Below are positions 45,953-54,838 of a stretch of DNA of 64,000 bases, piece by piece (position 1 is the stretch's first letter; every line of letters starts with the position of its first letter). The notes under the pieces were generated by a model. That model made no database searches, was not told the DNA's origin, and worked only from the letters and a program-made list of their open reading frames with translations. The stretch lies in the NCBI RefSeq assembly GCF_014643175.1, contig NZ_BMJH01000001.1, forward strand, positions 558,001-622,000, given 5' to 3'. Both the position numbers and the translations under genes were made by a program. The DNA is from Hoyosella rhizosphaerae. GTDB taxonomy: Bacteria; Actinomycetota; Actinomycetes; Mycobacteriales; Mycobacteriaceae.

Positions 45953-46450
45953 TTAGATTTTGCTCGCGATCCACTTTTCGGTGTCTGCGCATTCGGACTT
46001 CGCGAGGTTGGAAATCATCTGGACTATGCCCTTTTCGAGTGCGCCACCGATGACTCGTGCCTTGACGTCGGTTTCGCCTTCGACTGTGTAAGTTGTGGTC
46101 TCCCCCTCGGCCTGAATCACAACCCTGCCTGAGGTATGCGACGTCAAACCTGTTGAATCAGCCGTGAATTCAGCCTCAGCACTGCCACCATTGAGTGCGC
46201 CCCAGTTATCCACGCGAACAATGGTTAAATCCCCACGCAGGGCTTTGCGCGCTATCGCGGGAAGAGAATCGCCACCGATATGCTGAGTTACCGCAATCTT
46301 AAGGGTGCCCGGCTGGGTGCTTTCCGTCGTCATCGTGACGTTTTCAGCACCTTCTACACGGCGTTGCCACAGTTCGGGAGAAACCAACGCTGCGTGGACA
46401 TCATTGATGGGATACGCAATCGGAAAGGAAAAACTGAACTTCTTCGCCAT
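45953..46450 (-). CDS. DUF2505 family protein
   Basis: A 165-residue SRPBCC-like protein with the DUF2505 layout: MAKKFSFSFPIAYPINDVHA, SPELWQRRVEG, TQHIGGDSLPAIARKAL and an ending ALEKGIVQMISNLAKSECA. These actinobacterial proteins have a helix-grip fold and presumably bind a lipid; function unknown. The ATG at 46450 is preferred over a longer frame. It diverges from an SRPBCC gene at 46577. Confidence 0.85.
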   Translation of the reverse strand: MAKKFSFSFPIAYPINDVHAALVSPELWQRRVEGAENVTMTTESTQPGTLKIAVTQHIGGDSLPAIARKALRGDLTIVRVDNWGALNGGSAEAEFTADSTGLTSHTSGRVVIQAEGETTTYTVEGETDVKARVIGGALEKGIVQMISNLAKSECADTEKWIASKI

Positions 46451-46576
46451 GGATGACAACAATACTGAAGGTATACGAGGAACAGGCGCATCAGGGTGAT
46501 GACTGCGTGGCTCTGATTTCGGTATACGCCACATGACAGCACAGCGGGTTCACACGCAGAGTGATTCAATGTTTCT

Positions 46577-47020
46577 ATGACTGATTCGCAGATTGTGAGT
46601 GCATCGCTGGAGATTGCGGCGCCGGTGGAACGAATCTTTGACCTCATTGCCGAACCCGCTCAGCAGCCGAGGTGGGATGGCAATAACAACCTGGTTGAAG
46701 CGCTGACCAACAAGCGCGTGCGGGCGGTTGGTGAGGTGTTCACGATGACGACGACTAAGGGAAACGTCCGTGACAATCACGTTGTTGAGTTTGAGGAAGG
46801 TCGGCTTATTGCGTGGAAGCCGTCGGAATCTGGTGGTCAGCCGTTTGGTCATCTGTGGCGGTGGGAATTGGAACCTCTTGGGGATCTAAGAACCAGGGTT
46901 ACGCATACCTACGATTGGTCGAAGTTGACTGACGAGAGCCGCTTCGCTCGAGCGCAGTCGACTACTGCGGAGATGTTGCGGGCGTCGCTTGATCGTCTTG
47001 CGCAGATCGCTGAGGAGTAG
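46577..47020 (+). CDS. SRPBCC-family protein
   Basis: A 147-residue START/polyketide-cyclase-like protein: VSASLEIAAPVERIFDLIAE at the N terminus, then beta strands, and a C-terminal helix MLRASLDRLAQIAEE. It would bind a hydrophobic ligand. Divergent from the DUF2505 gene, which has the same fold class. A strong hairpin follows at 47036. Confidence 0.85.
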   Translation: MTDSQIVSASLEIAAPVERIFDLIAEPAQQPRWDGNNNLVEALTNKRVRAVGEVFTMTTTKGNVRDNHVVEFEEGRLIAWKPSESGGQPFGHLWRWELEPLGDLRTRVTHTYDWSKLTDESRFARAQSTTAEMLRASLDRLAQIAEE

Positions 47021-47035
47021 CCACACAATTGAGGG

Positions 47036-47066
47036 CGCCCCCGACCACGCTCAATGGTCGGGGGCG
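47036..47066. terminator. Bidirectional hairpin terminator
   Basis: CGCCCCCGACCA (47036-47047) and TGGTCGGGGGCG (47055-47066) form a perfect 12-bp stem with a 7-nt loop between the convergent SRPBCC and PhoX genes. Confidence 0.85.
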
Positions 47067-47073
47067 ATCAGTG

Positions 47074-49155
47074 TTAGGCGCCGATGATGCCGCCATCAAT
47101 GCGTTGGATTACAACGGTGGCGGATCGCCCGTAGCCCGTCGGTGAGTTGCGATGATCAGGCCAGGTGCCGTCGATGTTTCCGGCGGCGAATGCTTCCGGT
47201 TCTGTTGTGGCTCCTGGGTGTTGGACGTTGATGAACAGTGTGCGCTGGTCTGGCGTCATGATGCATCCGGTGATTTCCTGGCCGCGTGGTCCGGTGAGGA
47301 ATCGACGAATGTCACCGGTGCGTGCGTCGCCGACGAGCATGCTGTTGTTTCCGAACATTACGTATTCCGGATTGGTGTTCATCACGCTTTCGCTCATGTC
47401 TGTTTGAATCCAGATCCGGCTGTCTGGGTCGATCCACAGTCCGTCGGGCGAACTAAACATTGCTTCGTATGGAAGCGGATTTCCGTTAAGATCGCGGCCG
47501 CCTGTGAGGTTGTCAGGGCCGGTGTCGTCGCCTGCGACAACGTATAGGTCCCAGTCGAATCGGGTCGCGGCGGGGTTGTTGTTGTCTTCGCGCCAGCGGA
47601 TGATCTGGCCGTGCGGGTTTGGTCCACGCGGGTTGGCGTTGTCGGTGTCTTCGGGGTCACGTGATGTGTTGTTGGTGAGGGTGAAGTACACCTGTTTGGT
47701 GTTTGGATCGATGGCTCCCCATTCTGGGCGGTCCATTTTGGTTGCGCCAACTGTGTCGGCGGCGAGTCGCGTGTTGACTAGTACGTCTGCCTGGCTGCTG
47801 AAACCATTCGCGGACGTTAGTCCATTCTCCCCGAATACAAGTGGTAGCCACTCCCCTGTGCCGTCATCGTTGAATTTGGCGACGTGTAGGCGACCTTCGT
47901 CGAGCAGGTGCCCTCCGGCGGTGGCTGGCTCGTATGGGTTGCTCGAGATGTACTTGTAGATGTACTCATTGCGAGCATCGTCGCCGGAGTAGCAGACGAT
48001 TGGCTGTCCAGCGACAGCTGTATGGAAAACGATGCCTTCGTGCGCGAATCGTCCCAGTGCGGTGCGTTTTTGGGGGACCCTTTCTGGGTTGAAGGGGTCG
48101 AATTCGATACACCAGCCGAAGGTGTTGGGCTCGTTGCGGTAGTCCCCCGTCGCCGAATCTGCCGTCGGGGTGGCGTTGAAGCGGACGTACTCGTCTGCGC
48201 CTCCGGCAGCGAGTTCCCACCCGTACCGGCTTGTGCCATAGCTAACGCCGTATCGTTTGTGCTCGCGCGGTTGTGAATCGTCTTCGTCTGCACGGTTGGA
48301 GAAGTAGCCAGCCCAGTTTTCTTCACACGCTACGTAGGTGTTCCACGGTGTGACGCCGTGTGAGCAGTTGTTCAGGGTTCCTCTGGTCATGGTTCCGTCG
48401 GGGCTGAACTTGGTTCGTACGAAGTCTGTGCCGCGGACTGGTCCGCGAAGTTCCATCGGGGTGAGGCCGGTGACGCGGCGGTTGAGCCGATCGGGGACGG
48501 TATGCCAGTTTCCGAACGGGTCCTTCCGAATGCGGACGACCGTGACGCCGTGGCCGTTGAGTTCTTTGAGAACCTCGTCTGCGTCGCGAGTGTTGTCGTC
48601 GATGGTGGGAAAGTCGTCGCTGTCCATCGCCTGACCGCGAGCTGATTCGTGCATATAGCGGGGTTCTACGTACTCGTGGTTCATCACGAGTAGGCCATCG
48701 GTGGAGCTTCCGCGCCAGGGGTCATCCCCTTCGATGGGGAAGAAATGCATGCCGTCGTGGTGGGTACCTACCTGCATTCCTTGGTCGGCGCCGCTGTTTC
48801 CGAGCCGGTATTGAGGCATGGTCCCCGTGATGGGTTCGCCCCAGGGTGCGATTACAGAGATGCGGTATCCAGGTGGCACGACGACATTGTCAGCTTCGCT
48901 GACGGGCACAGGTATGAACCCAACGATGGAATCGGTTATGGAGTCGGTAATGGATTGTGCTGCAGCGGGTTGTCGTTGCGCGACGCCGCCAACCAGTGTT
49001 CCAGCAAATAGTGTGACGAGAGCGGTCTGCATTCCACCTTTGAGTACTGCCCGTCGACCATAGCGCGCGTTGAGCACGTCATTGAAGTGTTGGTTTCCGG
49101 ATGTGTTTGACAGCGGTTCGTCGCCAGCTGGAAGGGCGGGTTCTTTCCACGGCAT
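47074..49155 (-). CDS. PhoX-family alkaline phosphatase (DUF839), Tat-exported
   Basis: A 693-residue PhoX-type protein. The N-terminal region carries the twin-arginine motif GRRAVLKGG followed by a hydrophobic stretch and AAAQS, so folded export by Tat is likely. The mature part has the family segments LLVMNHEYVEPRYMH, NNCSHGVTPWNTYVACEENW and TPDQRTLFINVQHPG. PhoX enzymes hydrolyse phosphate esters using calcium and iron. AGAGGAG precedes the ATG. It is monocistronic; a phosphate-responsive promoter was not recognised. Confidence 0.92.
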   Translation of the reverse strand: MPWKEPALPAGDEPLSNTSGNQHFNDVLNARYGRRAVLKGGMQTALVTLFAGTLVGGVAQRQPAAAQSITDSITDSIVGFIPVPVSEADNVVVPPGYRISVIAPWGEPITGTMPQYRLGNSGADQGMQVGTHHDGMHFFPIEGDDPWRGSSTDGLLVMNHEYVEPRYMHESARGQAMDSDDFPTIDDNTRDADEVLKELNGHGVTVVRIRKDPFGNWHTVPDRLNRRVTGLTPMELRGPVRGTDFVRTKFSPDGTMTRGTLNNCSHGVTPWNTYVACEENWAGYFSNRADEDDSQPREHKRYGVSYGTSRYGWELAAGGADEYVRFNATPTADSATGDYRNEPNTFGWCIEFDPFNPERVPQKRTALGRFAHEGIVFHTAVAGQPIVCYSGDDARNEYIYKYISSNPYEPATAGGHLLDEGRLHVAKFNDDGTGEWLPLVFGENGLTSANGFSSQADVLVNTRLAADTVGATKMDRPEWGAIDPNTKQVYFTLTNNTSRDPEDTDNANPRGPNPHGQIIRWREDNNNPAATRFDWDLYVVAGDDTGPDNLTGGRDLNGNPLPYEAMFSSPDGLWIDPDSRIWIQTDMSESVMNTNPEYVMFGNNSMLVGDARTGDIRRFLTGPRGQEITGCIMTPDQRTLFINVQHPGATTEPEAFAAGNIDGTWPDHRNSPTGYGRSATVVIQRIDGGIIGA

Positions 49156-49286
49156 GCTCTGACTCCTCTGGTAGGTCGCGGACCGACCGTATAGAGGGCA
49201 GGGAACAAGATCATGAACCCAACAACGCCGTAGGGGTAATCGGAGGTTGCGTAGTGAAGAATTTGTTCCGCTTTACTTTGGGGTTG

Positions 49287-49793
49287 TTACTTGTTTGGGT
49301 TTGCGCCGGTGGTGCCGAGGATGATGCGGAGCCCGCGTTCGAAAGATGCATCAAGGTCGGAGTCTTGGGATATGAGGCCAAGCGCGCTTGCCTGCGTGTG
49401 AAGCTGGGTGGCTTGGGTGTGCCCGATGATGTAGATCAGCAATGTTCGGGCAATGTCGGGCGTTGAGAACCGCGCTATCTCTGCTTCGAGGGTGGATGAG
49501 CCCAGTTTGAACGCTGTGGCCGTGGCTACGACTTCGGCTCCGTCGCGTATCCCCAGCATGGCTGCGCGAAGCCGGTGTGACACCGTGGTCAGGTCCTCGT
49601 CTATCACTACTGGTGCGACGATTCGTGAGGCCATGAGGGTCAGCAATGTTTGCTTGTTGTCGACATGGTGGTAGAGCGCGCTGGGTTGGACGTCGAGTTC
49701 GGCGGCGATGCGGCGCATGGAGAAAAACTCCATCCCGCGCTTGTCTAGTACGCGGAGTGCTGCGTCGATGACGTCGTCGAGTGAGTTAGCCAC
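49287..49793 (-). CDS. bioQ: TetR-type regulator of biotin genes (BioQ-like)
   Basis: A 168-residue TetR repressor (GTG start at 49793): DDVIDAALRVLDKRG and the HTH FFSMRRIAAELDVQPSALYHHV. It diverges from bioY, and the spacer contains two TGAAC-N3-GTTCA-type dyads matching the operator known for BioQ in corynebacteria. It therefore probably represses bioYMN. The length is slightly shorter than average TetR proteins. The symbol is based on context. Confidence 0.8.
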   Translation of the reverse strand: MANSLDDVIDAALRVLDKRGMEFFSMRRIAAELDVQPSALYHHVDNKQTLLTLMASRIVAPVVIDEDLTTVSHRLRAAMLGIRDGAEVVATATAFKLGSSTLEAEIARFSTPDIARTLLIYIIGHTQATQLHTQASALGLISQDSDLDASFERGLRIILGTTGANPNK

Positions 49794-49815
49794 GTGATCA
49801 GCATATCGGCTAACC

Positions 49816-49843
49816 TGAACACCATTCAGGTGAACACTGTTCA
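49816..49843. promoter_or_regulatory. Tandem BioQ-type operators
   Basis: TGAACACCATTCA (49816-49828) and the perfect dyad TGAACACTGTTCA (49831-49843) lie 2 bp apart, ending 13 bp before the bioY ATG, and 22 bp from the regulator start. Both sites match the 13-bp BioQ motif. Confidence 0.8.
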
Positions 49844-49856
49844 GGTAGGGGGCGTT

Positions 49857-50471
49857 ATGGCAACGGCGGTACGGCAATCGAGGGTAAGAACCAGCGACTT
49901 GGCGTTGATCTCTTTGTTCGCCGCACTGATAGCCGTGTGCGCGATCCTGCCCGCAATCAAGCTCACTGCTAGTGGTGTACCCATAACGCTGCAAACCTTT
50001 GGCGTTCTGCTCGCAGGGGCTGTCCTCGGCGCCAAACGAGGGTTCCTCGCTGTGGCGCTCTACATGATTGTCGGCTTCGCAGGACTGCCCATCTTTTCTG
50101 GTGGAGCTGGAGGACTTGGCGTTCTTGCCGGACCGACAGCCGGTTACCTTCTAGCATTTCCATTCGCCGCCGCTCTGTGCGGTTTTCTTGTTCAACGCAT
50201 AGCCCGTCTCAGGACGAAGAAATGGCACACACCGCTCATATTCTTTGCCGGACTTACCAGCAGTTTCGTGTTCATACACACGTTCGGAATCATCGGACTT
50301 TCCATCCAGCTCGACCTCACCCTCACACAGGCTTTGATGCTTGATCTCGCATTCTGGCCAGGTGACGTCATCAAAAACATTGCGATGGCGATAGTTGCGA
50401 CAGCAGTGCATCGCGCCTTCCCAGATTTGCTCCCCCGCACCCACGCAGGCCAAACCAATGGCAGTCATTGA
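49857..50471 (+). CDS. bioY: Biotin ECF transporter S component BioY
   Basis: A 204-residue six-helix membrane protein with the BioY signature YMIVGFAGLPIFSGGAGG then GPTAGYLLAFPFAAALCG and FIHTFGIIGLSIQ. It binds biotin and docks to the energy-coupling module encoded next. Starts at the ATG after two BioQ sites; a longer frame from 49794 would run through the operators. Overlaps bioM by 14 bp. Confidence 0.93.
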   Translation: MATAVRQSRVRTSDLALISLFAALIAVCAILPAIKLTASGVPITLQTFGVLLAGAVLGAKRGFLAVALYMIVGFAGLPIFSGGAGGLGVLAGPTAGYLLAFPFAAALCGFLVQRIARLRTKKWHTPLIFFAGLTSSFVFIHTFGIIGLSIQLDLTLTQALMLDLAFWPGDVIKNIAMAIVATAVHRAFPDLLPRTHAGQTNGSH

Positions 50472-51150
50472 GCTCGATCGCGTCACTGTCACCCAACCCG
50501 GGTCGGTGAACGAACGCACGATACTCGGTCCAGTCACGGTGACGCTCCGTGAACAACGTATCGCGCTCATTGGGCCCAACGGCGCTGGAAAGTCCACGTT
50601 TGCCCGCCTTCTAAATGGGCTCGCGCAACCAACATCGGGCAGTGTTCGAATTGACGGTCTAAACACGCGCAAAGACGGTGCTGAAATCCGGCGTGCCGTC
50701 GGCTTCTTGTTCAGCGACCCCGCCGCACAACTCGTCATGCCCACGGTGGTCGAAGATGTTGCACTATCCCTGCGTCGTCGCAAACTTCGCAAAGCCGAAA
50801 GGCGAGCCCACGCACTCGAACTGCTCGCCCAGTTTGGCCTCGATCACCTAGCTGACGTGAGCGTGCATTCGCTATCTGGTGGACAACGCCAACTCCTTGC
50901 GATCACAAGCACACTTGCGGCCGAACCCAAGATCATTGTCGCTGACGAACCAACAACGCTCCTTGATCTGCGCAACAGCCGCCAAGTAGGAAACCTCCTG
51001 CTGACGTTGCCGCAACAGGTCATACTCGTCACTCACGATCTGGACCTTGCGGCGCGATGCGATCGGGCGCTTGTCGTCGACGAAAGCCGCGTGGTGTACG
51101 ACGGGCCTGCCGCAGAAGCTGTCAACTACTACAGGGCCCTGGCAGTATGA
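50458..51150 (+). CDS. bioM: Biotin ECF transporter ATPase BioM
   Basis: A 230-residue CbiO/EcfA-type ATPase: Walker A GPNGAGKST, signature LSGGQRQLLAITS, Walker B IIVADEPTTLLD, and H-loop LVTHDLD. It powers biotin uptake with BioN. The start ATG at 50458 lies inside the end of bioY, so translation is coupled; bioN overlaps the other end by ATGA. Confidence 0.93.
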   Translation: MAVIELDRVTVTQPGSVNERTILGPVTVTLREQRIALIGPNGAGKSTFARLLNGLAQPTSGSVRIDGLNTRKDGAEIRRAVGFLFSDPAAQLVMPTVVEDVALSLRRRKLRKAERRAHALELLAQFGLDHLADVSVHSLSGGQRQLLAITSTLAAEPKIIVADEPTTLLDLRNSRQVGNLLLTLPQQVILVTHDLDLAARCDRALVVDESRVVYDGPAAEAVNYYRALAV

Positions 51151-51788
51151 CGCCCGCTCCAAACTTGCTCGGTTTGTACCAGCCGGGATCGACGGTGATT
51201 CACAGGCTTCCTGCGGGTGCGAAACTGGTGGCGTTGTGCGTGTTCGGCACCGTGGCGATGGCGATCCGCACGCCCGAGGCGGCAGTCGTGATGCTCGCAC
51301 TCGCAGTGGCGTGTGTTGCTTGGTCCAGAACGAACTTTCGCCTGTTTTTGCGCGCACTACGACCAATTCTCATAATCTCGGCAATCCTGTTCGCATTTCA
51401 GTGGTGGCAGGCCGATATAGCGCATGCGGTGCAGGTCACGGCACGAATGCTTGCCCTTGTCGTACTGGCGACTGTTGTCACTGCGACGACCGCCACCGAC
51501 GCCATCCTTGATGCCGTCACTCGAGCACTAGGCCCTCTCCGTCACGTGGGAATCAACCCAGACAGTGTTGGCTTGGCAATCGCACTGATGCTGCGCGCCA
51601 TACCTGGACTTCTCACTATCGCCATTGAATCACGCGAAGCCGCTCAAGCCCGCGGGTTGGGCCGCAGTCCACGCGCACTGCTCGTTCCCTTGGTTGTTCG
51701 CGCTGTTGCGCAAGCCCGTATGACGGGTGAAGCGTTGGCTGCGCGCGGATTTGGGGACGACGAGGGCGATCGAGCAATACAGGCGTAG
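51147..51788 (+). CDS. bioN: Biotin ECF transporter T component BioN
   Basis: A 213-residue EcfT/CbiQ-type membrane protein: LYQPGSTVIHRLPAGAKLVA opening, five or six helices, and coupling helices with A-R-G motifs: EAAQARGLGRSP and AAARGFGDD-like ALAARGFGDDEG. These bind the ATPase. It ends the bioYMN operon. Confidence 0.92.
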   Translation: MTPAPNLLGLYQPGSTVIHRLPAGAKLVALCVFGTVAMAIRTPEAAVVMLALAVACVAWSRTNFRLFLRALRPILIISAILFAFQWWQADIAHAVQVTARMLALVVLATVVTATTATDAILDAVTRALGPLRHVGINPDSVGLAIALMLRAIPGLLTIAIESREAAQARGLGRSPRALLVPLVVRAVAQARMTGEALAARGFGDDEGDRAIQA

Positions 51789-51881
51789 TGTTGGAGGGGC
51801 GCACCCACTCCAAGCAGGGGCGGCAGCAACTGTTGGGACGCGCACGTAACGCCTTGTCGCAGTCCGGCTGGGCAGTCAGGA

Positions 51882-52082
51882 ATGGCCGCAATGAACCTCA
51901 CCGGATACGCTCCCTCCACCGCCATCGATTCGCATTCCCATGCACGGGCAGCCGACACGCATGTCGGTGAGTGCGAAATGTGCGGGCACCCCAGTAGCGA
52001 TCATGATGAAATCTCGCGTCGCTATTGCCTAGCGACAAGCCGAGGAAATCTTGCTCGGGGATGCATCTGCCCACAAGGCTAG
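51882..52082 (+). CDS. Small Cys-rich protein (CxxCGHP...RGC motif)
   Basis: A 66-residue protein whose second half reads CEMCGHPSSDHDEISRRYC followed by ARGCICPQG. The pattern CxxCGHP-x-x-x-HD-x8-C...RGCxC recurs in small actinobacterial proteins and looks like a zinc-binding knuckle with five Cys and two His. It lies 93 bp after bioN and converges on the DJ-1 gene. ATG at 51882 or 51891. I recognise the pattern but no function. Confidence 0.6.
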   Translation: MAAMNLTGYAPSTAIDSHSHARAADTHVGECEMCGHPSSDHDEISRRYCLATSRGNLARGCICPQG

Positions 52083-52091
52083 CTGCCGTTG

Positions 52092-52790
52092 TCACTCCTG
52101 TAGTGCGTCAAGCATCTTTTGCGCTAGGGGTGCTGACGATGCCGGGTTTTGACCTGTGAAAAGGTTACGATCCGCTTCCACATGCGGTGCCCACGGGTCG
52201 CTTTCGCGAAAGTCTGCGCCAAGCGCGACGAGTCGGTCTTGCAGTAACCACGGCGCTTTGTCTGCGTGGCCTGCTTGCTCTTCTTCGGCGTTGGTGAAGC
52301 CTGTCATGCGGTATCCCGCGAATGGTGATGTGCCGTCCGGCCCAATTGTGGCGAGCAGTGCGGCTGGGGCGTGGCACACAATACCGAGCGGTTTACCTGA
52401 ATTGAGTGCCGCGATGAGTAGTTCGCCGGAGTTGGGGTCCTTCGCTAGGTCCTCCATTGGTCCATGCCCACCGGGGTAGAAGACTGCCGCGTAGTCATTG
52501 AGGTGCACTTCATGGAGTGATATCGGGTTCTTCAACTCGGGGAAATCCTCGAGTGCTTGGAGTGTTTTGTCGACCCCCTCGTCGCCGCCATTGGCTTCAG
52601 CAGAGAGGCTCGCCTTGTCGACAGGAGGAATGACGCCGCCGGGGGTTGCTACGACAATGTCGAATCCAGCGTGGGTGAACGCCTCATATGGTGCGGTGGC
52701 TTCCTCGGCCCAGAACCCTGTGGGGTGCTGGGTGCCGTCTTTCAGTGTCCACTTGTCGGCGCCGGTCATTACAAAAAGAATTTTCGACAT
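52092..52790 (-). CDS. DJ-1/PfpI (Hsp31-like) type 1 glutamine amidotransferase-like protein
   Basis: A 232-residue class I amidotransferase fold protein with the elbow cysteine in GIVCHAPAAL, an early acid (FWAEEATAPYEAF) and the conserved FYPGGHGPMEDL. It is of the Hsp31/YDR533-like subgroup: possible chaperone, glyoxalase III or deglycase activity. The ATG at 52790 starts at SKILFVMTG; a longer frame reaches the inverted-repeat element and is unlikely. Confidence 0.9.
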   Translation of the reverse strand: MSKILFVMTGADKWTLKDGTQHPTGFWAEEATAPYEAFTHAGFDIVVATPGGVIPPVDKASLSAEANGGDEGVDKTLQALEDFPELKNPISLHEVHLNDYAAVFYPGGHGPMEDLAKDPNSGELLIAALNSGKPLGIVCHAPAALLATIGPDGTSPFAGYRMTGFTNAEEEQAGHADKAPWLLQDRLVALGADFRESDPWAPHVEADRNLFTGQNPASSAPLAQKMLDALQE

Positions 52791-52844
52791 GTCTCCGACT
52801 GTACGGAAAATGTGCCTGGCCGTGTTGTGGGACTTCGCGGTTCT

Positions 52845-52902
52845 CATGTGCAGAGAAATGCAGCGCTATAGGGGCCTGTGGTGATGCATTTTTCTGCACA
52901 TG
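52845..52902. repeat. Dispersed 58-bp inverted-repeat element, copy 3
   Basis: Left arm CATGTGCAGAGAAATGCA (52845-52862) and right arm TGCATTTTTCTGCACATG (52885-52902): 17 of 18 paired, 22-nt loop. This copy sits between divergent gene starts, so it cannot be only a terminator. Confidence 0.85.
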
Positions 52903-53017
52903 CGGAGAGCGCGGCGAACCACACCCCCGCTATTGACTGATACACCCTGACCCAGTTACATTCATGAGACAGTGTGTATCAGATAGTCCATGCGGGATTA
53001 CGTAAGGCGCTACCACC

Positions 53018-54838
53018 ATGACTACCTACTTCGTTTCCGGCGCGGAAAGCTTGCTCGGCAGAAACCTCGTCACACAACTGCTGAACAACCCCCGATGTAC
53101 GGCAGTTCATCTGTGTTGCCCGCCCGATTTGGTCAACCGCATGGAACGCGAGTGGACACAGGATTCCCGGGTCCACGCCATCACATGGGGATCCGGCGAC
53201 ACAGCGATAACCGGCGAAATAGAACACTTCGTCAACATCGGCTCAGCCCCCACACAGGAACTCCTCGACTTTGCCGTGAACCATCGCGCCCGATCGTTTC
53301 ATCAGGTGTGGGTGACCCCTTCATCCGACTCTGAACTCCGACTCACGGCACCGGATGCTCGAACACAAATCGACGTACGGCAATACCGCACCTCGCTCAT
53401 CCTCGGAGATGCTCAGACCGGCGAACCCGACGCAGCACGGGAAGTTCTCGCGATCGTTGCGCGACTTGCGCGGATGCCGCGCCTCACCCCTGTTGTTCTC
53501 CCACACCTCGGTTCAGCCAACATCATCACGGCAGACTTCGCCGCCGCAGCAATCAATGTGCTGATGCACCATCCCAACCCCACTGCTCGCATTGTTTCCA
53601 TCGCGGCTGCCGAACCAACACCCATTGCGACGCTGGTCAACGCGTTCGGAAAAGTCGCCGGGGCACCCCACATCACCACGGCACCACAGATTCTGGGCCG
53701 TCCCGCCACTGCGCTCGCGCAGGCTGGGTTGAGAGTCACTGACTCCAGTTCAACGGTGCGCGCAACACGACGAGCGGTGCTGCGTGAGATCGGGCTGACG
53801 AAAGAGGTGTTGGCGCGGTGGCAATCACCCGCTCCGCCGCCGGACGAACGCACCGCTGCGGTTCTCAACACCAGTCACATCACGGTGCCGCCCGTGAGTG
53901 AGTACGCCAATCGCATGTATCGCTTTTGGGCAGCGAACATCGACCCCGACAGGCACGCAAGAACACGCCGCGCCAAGAAAATCACTGGACGCATCGTCGT
54001 AGTCACTGGTGCATCCTCTGGGGTGGGGCGCGAAACAGCCCTTCGGCTTGCCCGCGAAGGGGCCATCGTGGCACTTGTTGCCCGCCGCGCCGACCAGTTA
54101 CACGCCGTCAACAACGAGATCGCCCAACAAGGCGGTACAGCGTTTGCTTACCCCTGCGACCTGTCGGACGCTGACGCAGTTGATTCTTTGATCAAGCAGA
54201 TCCTCGCCGACCACGGAGCAGTGGACGTCCTCGTCAACAATGCTGGGCGGTCCATCCGTCGCGGAATTATGGACGCCACGGATCGGATGCACGACTTCGA
54301 ACGGACCATGGCGCTGAACTACTTCGCGGCCGTGCGGTTGACGCTCGGATTCTTGCCGTCGATGCATGAGCGGCACAGCGGCCACATCGTCAACATCACC
54401 ACCCAGGGCTTGCAAAATCACACACCACGATTCTCAGCCTACTTGGCGTCCAAAGCGGCGTTGGAAGAGTTCGGCGCCGTAGCGGGGAGTGAGTTGCTGT
54501 CACATGGCATCACGTTTAGCTCCGTCAAACTCCCCCTCGTACGCACAGATATGACGGCTCCGTCTGAGAAGTTCAATGCATTTGCAGGTCTTCCGATGAT
54601 GAGCGTTAGGCGCGCAGCATCGATGGTGCATCGGGCCGTGGTGGACGCACCGGCTCACGTCACGGTGCTCATGCCGACGGGTGTGCCAGCAGAAGTCGGC
54701 GCACTCATCGCGCCCCGCATAACGAGAACACTGAGTCACCTTTTCGGTTATGAAGCAATGCCCGCCGCACACGGCACGGCCCGCGGTCTTCCTGCCATTG
54801 CCGCAGCAACTACGAGGCTCCTGTGGAGGCGGCTATGA
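53018..54838 (+). CDS. Two-domain fatty acyl-CoA reductase-like SDR
   Basis: A 606-residue protein of the mycobacterial AcrA1 type. Residues 1-300 form an extended-SDR-like domain beginning YFVSGAESLLGRNLVTQLL, a degenerate version of TGATGFLG, without a visible YxxxK. Residues 325-606 are a classical SDR with VVVTGASSGVGRETALRL, NNAGRSIRRG, NITTQGLQNHTPR and the catalytic YLASKAALEEFG. The family reduces acyl-CoA to aldehyde or alcohol for wax-ester-type lipids. The stop overlaps the next gene as ATGA, so they are coupled. The canonical N-terminal cofactor site looks impaired. Confidence 0.82.
   Translation: MTTYFVSGAESLLGRNLVTQLLNNPRCTAVHLCCPPDLVNRMEREWTQDSRVHAITWGSGDTAITGEIEHFVNIGSAPTQELLDFAVNHRARSFHQVWVTPSSDSELRLTAPDARTQIDVRQYRTSLILGDAQTGEPDAAREVLAIVARLARMPRLTPVVLPHLGSANIITADFAAAAINVLMHHPNPTARIVSIAAAEPTPIATLVNAFGKVAGAPHITTAPQILGRPATALAQAGLRVTDSSSTVRATRRAVLREIGLTKEVLARWQSPAPPPDERTAAVLNTSHITVPPVSEYANRMYRFWAANIDPDRHARTRRAKKITGRIVVVTGASSGVGRETALRLAREGAIVALVARRADQLHAVNNEIAQQGGTAFAYPCDLSDADAVDSLIKQILADHGAVDVLVNNAGRSIRRGIMDATDRMHDFERTMALNYFAAVRLTLGFLPSMHERHSGHIVNITTQGLQNHTPRFSAYLASKAALEEFGAVAGSELLSHGITFSSVKLPLVRTDMTAPSEKFNAFAGLPMMSVRRAASMVHRAVVDAPAHVTVLMPTGVPAEVGALIAPRITRTLSHLFGYEAMPAAHGTARGLPAIAAATTRLLWRRL

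Noticed and set aside
4859-52902. CRISPR array made of the hairpin elements
   Set aside because: The three copies are tens of kilobases apart with no spacer-repeat periodicity and no cas genes in the window.
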